A stretch of DNA of 19,932 nt from positions 1 to 19,932 of the forward strand of contig JBHGWS010000093.1 in assembly GCA_041936745.1 (NCBI GenBank). Reading direction: 5' to 3'. The notes under the pieces were generated by a model. That model saw only the letters and a program-made list of their open reading frames with translations. It ran no database searches and was not told where the DNA came from. A program made the translations under genes and the position numbers. Of this stretch, positions 14,791-19,932 are shown piece after piece. The DNA is from Darwinibacter acetoxidans_A. GTDB lineage: Bacteria > Bacillota > Limnochordia > Darwinibacteriales > Darwinibacteriaceae. How positions within the stretch are numbered: position 1 is the stretch's first letter; each line of letters starts with the position of its first letter.

Positions 14791-15381
14791 TTATTCCCCC
14801 CCTTTATAAGCAGCAAAGGCGGCGGCAAAACCCTGCCGCACGGCTTCGCTTACCGCGTCGCTGGAAACAGTCGCACCGGAAATAATGTCTATATCTTCGC
14901 CGGTTTTGATGGGATCCTGCAGTGTCTTACCTACAAACTGGCTGCGGAAGCCCTCTTCTTCAATGCGCGAACCGAGCCCCGGGGTTTCTGCGTGATCGAG
15001 GATTTTCACATGCAAAATCTCGTCCGTGGCGTAGTCTACGCCGACTAAAACCCTGACTGCGCCGCCATAACCGCTTCCCTCGCCCACAAAGGCGTAACCG
15101 AGGATTTTTTCGGCCTCATCGACGCCCTCATAGATCAGCGTGGTGCGCTCTTCTTTTTCCCGCATCTCTCGCGGATCGTCAACCACTAAATCGTCGGGGC
15201 TGGCCCTGACAATGTTAACCCGGGCTGTCCCGGGCAGTACCTGGAAAACGGAATCTTCCAAAGCGCGGGCTTGATTTTCCTCAATTACCACACTGGTCAC
15301 ACTGTAAACTTGTGCCAAAATACCGCCTGATATCATGGCAATTACCGCCAACACTAAGACCATGCGGACAGACTCATTCAT
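14791..15381 (-). CDS. rnfG: Rnf complex flavoprotein subunit RnfG
   Basis: A 196-residue protein with one N-terminal membrane helix (about 7-30) and an extracytoplasmic FMN-binding domain. The flavinylation site is S168-G-A-T171 in DIISGATVSSDAVS; Thr171 is the residue to which ApbE attaches FMN. Family features AETPGLGSRI (131-140) and GYGGAVRVLVGVD (104-116) are present. It relays electrons between membrane carriers of the complex. The start ATG overlaps the end of rnfD by 8 bp, so translation is coupled. Length is usual. Confidence 0.96.
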   Translation of the reverse strand: MNESVRMVLVLAVIAMISGGILAQVYSVTSVVIEENQARALEDSVFQVLPGTARVNIVRASPDDLVVDDPREMREKEERTTLIYEGVDEAEKILGYAFVGEGSGYGGAVRVLVGVDYATDEILHVKILDHAETPGLGSRIEEEGFRSQFVGKTLQDPIKTGEDIDIISGATVSSDAVSEAVRQGFAAAFAAYKGGE

Positions 15382-16294
15382 TAGCTGTCACCCCTTGACC
15401 ATAGATCCGAGGCCGCGTCCAGCGGTTTAACAGGGGAGTTACTGCATTCATTAAAAGGATTGCAAACGTAACCCCTTCCGGGAAACTGCCCCAAATCCTG
15501 ATTAACATTATAATTAGGCCAATGCCTATACCGAAAATCCAGCGGCCTAAAGCAGTCACCGGCGAAGTCACCATATCTGTGGCCATAAACACAGCCCCAA
15601 AAAGCAGACTGCCGGAGAGCAGGTGAAATATGGGATTTTCGCCTGTTAAAAGACAGACAGCCAGACAGGCGGCAAAGACACCCAAGGGGATTCGGTAGTC
15701 TAAAACCCCTTTATAGAATAAATAGATGCCGCCGAGTAAAATGGCAAAAGCGGAAGTCTCACCCAGGGAACCTGCAACCGAGCCGAAGAATAAATCGAAA
15801 AGGCCGCTGCGCCCAGCGCCGCCAACCAGGGGTGTTGCTGCGGAAACAGCATCAAACGGGGCAGTCCAAGTGGTCATCGCCACCGCAAAGGATGCGGTTA
15901 AAAAAGCACGGCCCACCAATGCGGGGTTAAAGGGGTTATAGCCTAAGCCCCCGAAAACCTGCTTGCCGATGGCAATTGCAAAGACAGAACCTAAAACAGC
16001 CATCCAGCTTGGCAAAGTGGGAGGAACACTTAAACCTAATAAAACACCCGTAATTAAAGCGCTGCCATCTCCAATGGTCACAGGCTTGTTTCTCGCCCTC
16101 TGGAAAACAGCCTCCGCAGCCACTGCGGCCGCTCCGGATAAAACTACCAAACGCAAAGCATTCAGCCGGTAAAAATAAAGCGAGGCGAAAATAACCGGCA
16201 GCAGGGAGATGAGTACCGTAAACATAATTTTCTGTGTTGTGTCATCATCCCTTACGTGGGGGTAAGGGGTTACAACCAGCTTTAAATCTTCCAT
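15374..16294 (-). CDS. rnfD: Rnf complex membrane flavoprotein subunit RnfD
   Basis: A polytopic membrane protein homologous to NqrB that carries covalent FMN and belongs to the ion-translocating core. The likely flavinylation motif is SAAT in DAVSAATPL, Thr154 counting from the start given here. Conserved regions TIGDGSALITGVLLGLSVPP (about 73-92), GGLGYNPFNPALVGRAFL (about 115-132) and FMATDMVTSPVTALG (about 236-250) match the family. The open frame extends to 16396 inside rnfC, but the ATG at 16294 has AAAGGAGGG six bases upstream and starts the usual cytosolic leader (MEDLKLVVTPYPHVRDDDTT), giving 306 residues. It is 13 bp after rnfC and overlaps rnfG by 8 bp. Confidence 0.96.
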   Translation of the reverse strand: MEDLKLVVTPYPHVRDDDTTQKIMFTVLISLLPVIFASLYFYRLNALRLVVLSGAAAVAAEAVFQRARNKPVTIGDGSALITGVLLGLSVPPTLPSWMAVLGSVFAIAIGKQVFGGLGYNPFNPALVGRAFLTASFAVAMTTWTAPFDAVSAATPLVGGAGRSGLFDLFFGSVAGSLGETSAFAILLGGIYLFYKGVLDYRIPLGVFAACLAVCLLTGENPIFHLLSGSLLFGAVFMATDMVTSPVTALGRWIFGIGIGLIIMLIRIWGSFPEGVTFAILLMNAVTPLLNRWTRPRIYGQGVTANE

Positions 16295-16307
16295 GATCCG
16301 CCCTCCT

Positions 16308-17624
16308 TTAACTAGATTTCTGAGCTTGCAAAATTTCTTGTTTGGCCAAAACAATATACTGCACCAAGGGGCGTTTGGACGGGCAGATATAAGCACAGGA
16401 ACCGCATTCGATGCAGTCTAAGGCACCATATTCCAGCGCTTCATCCCACATCTTATTCATCGCAAATGCCTCCAAGCGCAAGGGCATTAGGCGCGCCGGG
16501 CAGACATCCACGCAGCGCGAACATTTAATACAGGGCAGAATTGACGGCAGCCGCGCCTCTTTTTCACTAAAAGCGATGACGCCGGTTAGGTTTTTACAGA
16601 CGGAAGCGTCTAACTCAAATTGGGCCGCACCCATCAGAGGCCCGCCCACAATGACCTTGCCGACGCCGTTTACAAAGCCGCCTGCAGCTTCAAAAAGCTG
16701 AGCTAGGGTAGTGCCGATGGGAACCATGAAATTTTTAGGTTCAGCTACCGGCTCGCCCGTGACCGTCACCACCGTGGCAATGCTCGGTTCGCCGTCCCGC
16801 ACCGCTTTGGCTGTGGCCCAAGCAGTACCCACATTATGCACTAACGAGCCCGCTTGATAAGGAAGCCCCCCTGAAGGCACTTCCCTGCCTGTCAGAGTTT
16901 GAATCAGTTGTTTTTCGCCGCCCTGCGGATACCGCGTCGGCAGGGCAACTACTTCCAGGGAGCCCGCTGCCTGGCGCAGAGCCTGAATCGCCTCCGGTTT
17001 ATCATCCTCAACGGCGATAATGACTCTTTTGGCACCGCAGGCTTTGGCCATTAATTGAGCCCCTAAAACAATATCTTCCGGGTATTCCACCATCATGCGG
17101 TGGTCGGCTGTGAGATAAGGTTCGCATTCACAGCCGTTAATAATTAGAAAATCAATTACTGCATCAGCGGGCGGGCTCAATTTAACCGCCGCGGGAAAGC
17201 CTCCCCCGCCCATGCCCACAATGCCGGCTGCTTTAATTTTAGCTAAAATTTCCGCCCTATCCAGCTGTATCGGATCGGGATGGGGGGTTTTCTCCACCCA
17301 ATTATCCAAGCCGTCATTTTCAATGACGACAGCCGTCACCGATCTGCCCGAAACATGAGGCCTCAGCTCCACTGCCTTGACTTCCCCCGATACTGAAGAG
17401 TGGACAGGAGCACTGATGCCCGGGGCCGCCTCGCCGATCACTTGGCCTTTTAAAACCCGATCTCCCTTAGCCACAACTGCCTTTGCTTCTGCACCGGCAC
17501 AGTGCCAAAGTGAAATCGCAACCGTTTCCGGCGCCGGCAGAACCTCGATGGGGCTTTCAGCGGTGCTTTTCTTTTTCGCCGCGGGGTAAATCCCGCCAAA
17601 AAACGACTTTACAACTTGCCGCAT
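16308..17624 (-). CDS. rnfC: Rnf complex NADH-binding subunit RnfC
   Basis: The first gene of the operon. RnfC is the peripheral cytoplasmic subunit that binds NAD(H) and FMN and is related to the Nqo1/NuoF 51-kDa subunit. The 438-residue sequence has an N-terminal barrel-sandwich part (about 24-105), the Gly-rich nucleotide site GIVGMGGGGFPAAVK (134-148) with INGCECEPY (162-170), a SLBB-like part (about 285-345), and two 4Fe-4S sites: C365/C368/C371/C375 and C404/C407/C410/C414. The ATG has GAGGTGA eight bases upstream. Gene order rnfC-D-G-E-A-B-apbE is the standard clostridial one. Whether the complex moves Na+ or H+ cannot be told from sequence. Confidence 0.97.
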   Translation of the reverse strand: MRQVVKSFFGGIYPAAKKKSTAESPIEVLPAPETVAISLWHCAGAEAKAVVAKGDRVLKGQVIGEAAPGISAPVHSSVSGEVKAVELRPHVSGRSVTAVVIENDGLDNWVEKTPHPDPIQLDRAEILAKIKAAGIVGMGGGGFPAAVKLSPPADAVIDFLIINGCECEPYLTADHRMMVEYPEDIVLGAQLMAKACGAKRVIIAVEDDKPEAIQALRQAAGSLEVVALPTRYPQGGEKQLIQTLTGREVPSGGLPYQAGSLVHNVGTAWATAKAVRDGEPSIATVVTVTGEPVAEPKNFMVPIGTTLAQLFEAAGGFVNGVGKVIVGGPLMGAAQFELDASVCKNLTGVIAFSEKEARLPSILPCIKCSRCVDVCPARLMPLRLEAFAMNKMWDEALEYGALDCIECGSCAYICPSKRPLVQYIVLAKQEILQAQKSS

Positions 17625-17647
17625 CTATTAATTCACCTCGCCAATCT

Positions 17648-17659
17648 AATTGTACAATT
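17648..17659. promoter_or_regulatory. Palindrome overlapping a -10-like box upstream of rnfC
   Basis: AATTGTACAATT is a perfect 12-bp palindrome 24 bp upstream of the rnfC start. On the minus strand it contains TACAAT, a five-of-six -10 hexamer, with no good -35 (AATATT at 17 bp). It could be the rnf promoter overlapped by a repressor site. It is not a good match to the Rex consensus. Confidence 0.35.
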
Positions 17660-17720
17660 TGATACCGCCTAAATATTCGTGTTACAGCCAGCATATCCTG
17701 CCTAAATTAATTTTTCGCAT

Positions 17721-17744
17721 AAAAAAACCTAACTGGCGCCAGGT
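17721..17744 (-). terminator. Probable terminator after the beta-barrel gene
   Basis: On the minus strand ACCTGG and TTAGGT can pair around a six-base loop (two G-U pairs), followed directly by TTTTTTT; the core CTGGCGCCAG is itself a palindrome. It lies about 70 bp after the beta-barrel stop and upstream of rnfC, so it would separate the two units. Confidence 0.5.
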
Positions 17745-17814
17745 ACCTTAAATTACAAGGGAACCCATCGTTAGAAGAAAGAAAAATGAAAATTAAATAC
17801 GGGGCCGCAGTCCC

Positions 17815-18510
17815 TTAGAAGAAATAACGGATAAAACCCTGAATTTGGTGGTCCGTCCAACCGGCGCCGATGGACAAAGGTTGATCGGGCACGGTCATCA
17901 AAGCGTGGACACTGAACTTGTTATCGAGGGTAAAAGTGGCATCCAACTTTATATTCTCCGATGGTTCCAAATAAAAGATCCCCACACCAAAAAGGCTTCC
18001 CAAAGACGCCGACAGGCGCCAGGTGCCTCCTTTAGACAGCTCCATATAAGGGCTGATACTGTATTTTAATTTGCCTGCATCGCTAACAAACATTTGGGCT
18101 TTAAGAGAAAGCCCATGCCCGTATTCACCGTATTTGCGGCTGTATTCGCCGTAAGCGCCGATGTGCGGATCCACATTTTTTAAAAAAGTCGACAAAACGG
18201 GGCGTTGAATATTGGCCACGAAAAACTCCAAAGAATAGCTGATATTCCCCACATAAACTTTTTTATGGCCCCCGATCCAACTGGAAAGTTGGTCTTCGTT
18301 GGCATCATGCGAAAGAAAGCCCACCAGCCCGGTTTTTTCGTAGCCGAAAAAGCCCAGCGGCTTAATGCTTTCCTGGCTCAGTCCCAAGCCCGCCTGCCAG
18401 CCGAAGGCCCCGTAGCCAAAAATCATATCTTCCGCCTCAAAAGCGGCGGCGCAGCGGCCTGCGGCAACTATTAAAATGGAAGCGCATAAAAAACTAAGCC
18501 ATCGCTGCAA
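17815..18510 (-). CDS. Secreted protein, putative small outer-membrane-type beta-barrel; family not recognised
   Basis: I do not recognise a named family. The protein has a signal peptide (about 1-21, RWLSFLCASILIVAAGRCAAA) and a mature part of about 210 residues with many short amphipathic segments that alternate polar and hydrophobic residues: KVYVGNISYSLEFFVANI, LKYSISPYMELS, TWRLSASLGSLFGVGIFYLE and IKLDATFTLDNKFSVHALMT. It ends in QIQGFIRYFF. A last strand with a C-terminal Phe is the hallmark of BAM-inserted outer membrane proteins. A Tyr/Gly-rich patch (YGEYSRKYGEYGHG) sits mid-protein. The start is TTG at 18510 with GGGGAGG six bases upstream; the TTG at 18516 is too close to the SD. 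It follows the LolA-like gene by 13 bp. A surface-attached beta protein in a monoderm is the alternative. Confidence 0.7.
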   Translation of the reverse strand: MQRWLSFLCASILIVAAGRCAAAFEAEDMIFGYGAFGWQAGLGLSQESIKPLGFFGYEKTGLVGFLSHDANEDQLSSWIGGHKKVYVGNISYSLEFFVANIQRPVLSTFLKNVDPHIGAYGEYSRKYGEYGHGLSLKAQMFVSDAGKLKYSISPYMELSKGGTWRLSASLGSLFGVGIFYLEPSENIKLDATFTLDNKFSVHALMTVPDQPLSIGAGWTDHQIQGFIRYFF

Positions 18511-18523
18511 CGGCAACCTCCCC

Positions 18524-19297
18524 TTACAGACGAAATTCCTTCACATCAGGCAAGCCGCGGATCTCGTCTCTGCTCAAAGCTTGGTTGAAAACGGCATTCC
18601 TCAGCTCGAGCTTGCCTTTTAATTTCCCCCCGCTGAATTCCAAGATTTCATAGGGAACCCAACTATCGCTTTTGACCCTAACCTGCAGGACTTGATCTTC
18701 GTAACCGGACACCTGCAAAGAATAATCCCACAGCCCGTCCTTCTCAATACTTTCTAATACTACCACTTCGTATTGTGTAAAGTCAAACAAAGTTGCCACA
18801 TCGGTAACATCTAAAAAGGACAGTGCCTCCTCGCCCATCCCCTCTAAGCCCTGCACCGTAATTTGATTGGTCACAGGCATATAGGAGCGGGCCTCGTTTT
18901 TTTCTTGGTCGATCACAATAATCTGGCCCCTTAAGGCACTGGGCGCGCTGAATTCCAAGCGGGCCACCAAGTGTTCCACCAGACTGATGGCAAGTTTACC
19001 TTCCACCTTCTCGCTCCGTTCCTGGCTGCCTTTGTATTGGGTCTGGCAGACATCAGCGGTTAGATCTTGAAGCTCGGTTACGGCTTGTTTGATCTTGTCT
19101 ACCACTTGTGATGCTTCCTCGGAGATTGTTATTTCTCCCAAGATCTCTTCGTATTTGGCAGCAAAATCCACCGCTTCTTCCTCTGCACGAGGCTCCGGCT
19201 CAATGGTTTTGGCCGCTGCCCAAAGCGGGAAAAGAAAAACCGCAAGAAAAACAATTAAAACCGCAGCTGCTGTAGGTAACCTTTGGAAACTTTTCAT
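18524..19297 (-). CDS. LolA-like / lipoprotein-sorting-fold secreted protein
   Basis: A 257-residue protein with a signal peptide (about 1-29, AAVLIVFLAVFLFPLWAAA), a short acidic linker, and a domain with the pattern of the LolA/LolB/MucB fold: a helix (IKQAVTELQDLTADV, about 69-83), then paired strands (VEGKLAISL, ARLEFSAPSALRGQIIVID, ARSYMPVTNQITV), and later LQVRVKSDSWVPYEILEFSGGKLKGKLEL. LolA carries lipoproteins across the periplasm in diderms, while LolA-fold proteins in Gram-positives have other or unknown roles. No tail hydrophobicity data can settle which it is. The GTG at 19312 is possible, but the ATG at 19297 has GAGGAG seven bases upstream and starts the signal peptide. The gene lies directly upstream of the putative beta-barrel gene, so they are one operon. 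Confidence 0.65.
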   Translation of the reverse strand: MKSFQRLPTAAAVLIVFLAVFLFPLWAAAKTIEPEPRAEEEAVDFAAKYEEILGEITISEEASQVVDKIKQAVTELQDLTADVCQTQYKGSQERSEKVEGKLAISLVEHLVARLEFSAPSALRGQIIVIDQEKNEARSYMPVTNQITVQGLEGMGEEALSFLDVTDVATLFDFTQYEVVVLESIEKDGLWDYSLQVSGYEDQVLQVRVKSDSWVPYEILEFSGGKLKGKLELRNAVFNQALSRDEIRGLPDVKEFRL

Positions 19298-19331
19298 TAA
19301 ACTGCTCCTCACTCTTAATCCAAAATCTCAG

Positions 19332-19360
19332 TTGATTTCAGGCCCAACAAGTTGTAGAAT
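19332..19360 (+). promoter_or_regulatory. SigA-type promoter for the fmdB-like gene
   Basis: TTGATT (19332-19337) and TAGAAT (19355-19360) are separated by 17 bp, a good SigA-type pair about 33 bp before the ATG. Confidence 0.55.
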
Positions 19361-19392
19361 GTTCTTTAGATGCTTGAAGGGAGGGATGCCAC

Positions 19393-19605
19393 ATGCCGAT
19401 TTATGAATACAGCTGTCCAAATTGCGGCCGCTTTGAGCTGGAACAGAGCATAAAGGATAATCCTATTACTAAATGTCCAACCTGCAGTGGCCGAGTCCAG
19501 CGTCTAATCAGCAAAAACATTGGCATAGTGTTTAAAGGGCCTGGTTTTTACATTAATGACAGTAGGACCGATTCAGATTCGAAAAAAGAAACTTCCGCCT
19601 CCTAA
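19393..19605 (+). CDS. FmdB-family zinc ribbon protein
   Basis: A 70-residue protein of the FmdB/CxxC_CxxC_SSSS family. The start MPIYEYSCPNCG is diagnostic, with C8-x2-C11 and C28-x2-C31 as the zinc ligands, followed by a V..LISKN segment and the conserved FKGPGFYINDSR. The tail is polar (DSDSKKETSAS). The name comes from a putative regulator in formamidase clusters; the function of the family is not established. The ATG has AGGGAGGG about seven bases upstream. It is a monocistronic gene: its stop codon lies in the loop of the terminator hairpin. Confidence 0.85.
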   Translation: MPIYEYSCPNCGRFELEQSIKDNPITKCPTCSGRVQRLISKNIGIVFKGPGFYINDSRTDSDSKKETSAS

Positions 19606-19616
19606 GAGGCGGTTTT
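19595..19616 (+). terminator. Intrinsic terminator overlapping the fmdB-like stop codon
   Basis: CCGCCTC-CTAA-GAGGCGG (19595-19612) is a perfect 7-bp GC stem followed by TTTT. The TAA stop (19603-19605) is part of the loop. On the minus strand the same stem is followed by AAGTTTCTTTTTTC, so it probably also terminates the convergent dehydrogenase gene. Confidence 0.85.
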
Positions 19617-19622
19617 ATCTTG

Positions 19623-19932
19623 TTAGTAACCTTTCTGGCGTGAAACCACATTACGGCTCGGTACGCCGTCTGTAATAAAAGACTGCCAGTTTTCAAAAAA
19701 TATCTCTAAAATGCGTTCCGTATGAAACGGTGTCAACCCGCTGGTGTGGGGAGTGATGATTACATTTTCCAGCGCCCAAAGGGGGCTGTCGGCAGGCAGC
19801 GGTTCCGGATCGGTTACATCCAAAGCGGCTCCGCCAATCCAGCCCTGTTCCAAAGCGTGGATTAGATCTTCCTGCACAATTAAACTTCCCCGGCCGACAT
19901 TAACCAAAAAAGCGTGCTTTGGCAGGCGCCTC
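19623..19932 (-). CDS. D-isomer-specific 2-hydroxyacid dehydrogenase, C-terminal part, cut by window edge
   Basis: The last ~103 residues of an NAD-dependent D-2-hydroxyacid dehydrogenase (SerA/GyaR/hydroxypyruvate reductase superfamily). The frame is open to the window edge; the visible part starts RRLPKHAFLVNVGRGSLI, the end of the NAD-binding domain. The signature ALDVTDPEPLPADSPLW holds the catalytic Glu, and VIITPHTSG holds the catalytic His. The C-terminus after the His is short with no ACT domain, so it is not a long, serine-regulated phosphoglycerate dehydrogenase; the substrate is otherwise unknown. It converges on the fmdB-like gene and shares its terminator. Confidence 0.9.
   Translation of the reverse strand, partial: RRLPKHAFLVNVGRGSLIVQEDLIHALEQGWIGGAALDVTDPEPLPADSPLWALENVIITPHTSGLTPFHTERILEIFFENWQSFITDGVPSRNVVSRQKGY

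Noticed and set aside
16295..16396. Longer N-terminus for RnfD inside rnfC
   Set aside because: The ATG at 16294 has a strong AAAGGAGGG at six bases and gives the family's usual N-terminus.
1..19932. Frequent CTAAAA/TTTTAG words on both strands, considered as a dispersed repeat
   Set aside because: They fall in coding frames as a hydrophobic codon followed by the favoured Leu codon TTA; this is codon usage, with no fixed spacing or longer shared sequence.

Overview
The window is about 20 kb of chromosome from what looks like an anaerobic, probably spore-forming member of the Bacillota (Firmicutes). The pointers are a SpoVD-type penicillin-binding protein with a PASTA domain, strong purine-rich ribosome binding sites on almost every gene, several GTG and TTG starts, and a clostridial-type rnfCDGEAB-apbE operon with a cysteine-rich, extended RnfB. 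No tRNA, rRNA, CRISPR array, insertion sequence or phage gene was seen. The taxon cannot be fixed from this alone. One gene pair near the right end (a LolA-like protein and a small putative beta-barrel) raises the possibility of a diderm Firmicute, such as Limnochordia, Negativicutes or Halanaerobiales; this is inference.

Layout. 1-1999 (minus): two abutting paralogous proton-conducting antiporter subunits (MrpD/NuoN-like), the second cut by the window edge. 2095-7450: an envelope block made of SpoVD-like PBP and a D,D-carboxypeptidase on the minus strand, and, divergently, a FemX-type aminoacyltransferase overlapping a divergent alanine racemase homologue. 7452-8345 (minus): a nitrilase-superfamily amidohydrolase. 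8623-9744 (plus): MgtC-family membrane protein and a CsoR-type copper sensor, each with its own promoter. 9775-10614 (minus): a secreted PG-binding/LysM/M23 protein. 10694-11602 (minus): thioredoxin reductase. 11702-17624 (minus): the complete Rnf operon followed by apbE, closed by a clear terminator. 17815-19297 (minus): putative beta-barrel and LolA-like gene. 19393-19605 (plus): FmdB-type zinc ribbon. 19623-19932 (minus): the C-terminal part of a D-2-hydroxyacid dehydrogenase.

How the genes fit together. Rnf couples electron flow between reduced ferredoxin and NAD+ to export of Na+ or H+, and ApbE loads FMN covalently onto RnfD and RnfG; both target threonine motifs are present. The antiporter-like subunits at the left edge would belong to another ion-translocating complex. 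The PBP, carboxypeptidase, FemX, Alr-like and M23 proteins all act on or near peptidoglycan. Two of these enzymes carry changes at key positions: Phe in place of the catalytic Tyr in the Alr homologue, and HxD in place of HxH in the M23 domain.

Five gene starts (dacF-like, apbE, rnfD, lolA-like, beta-barrel) are placed downstream of the longest possible ORF because a well-spaced Shine-Dalgarno sequence sits just before the internal start. No stretch longer than 300 bases lacks a gene; the largest gap (8346-8622, 277 bp) holds two divergent promoters.
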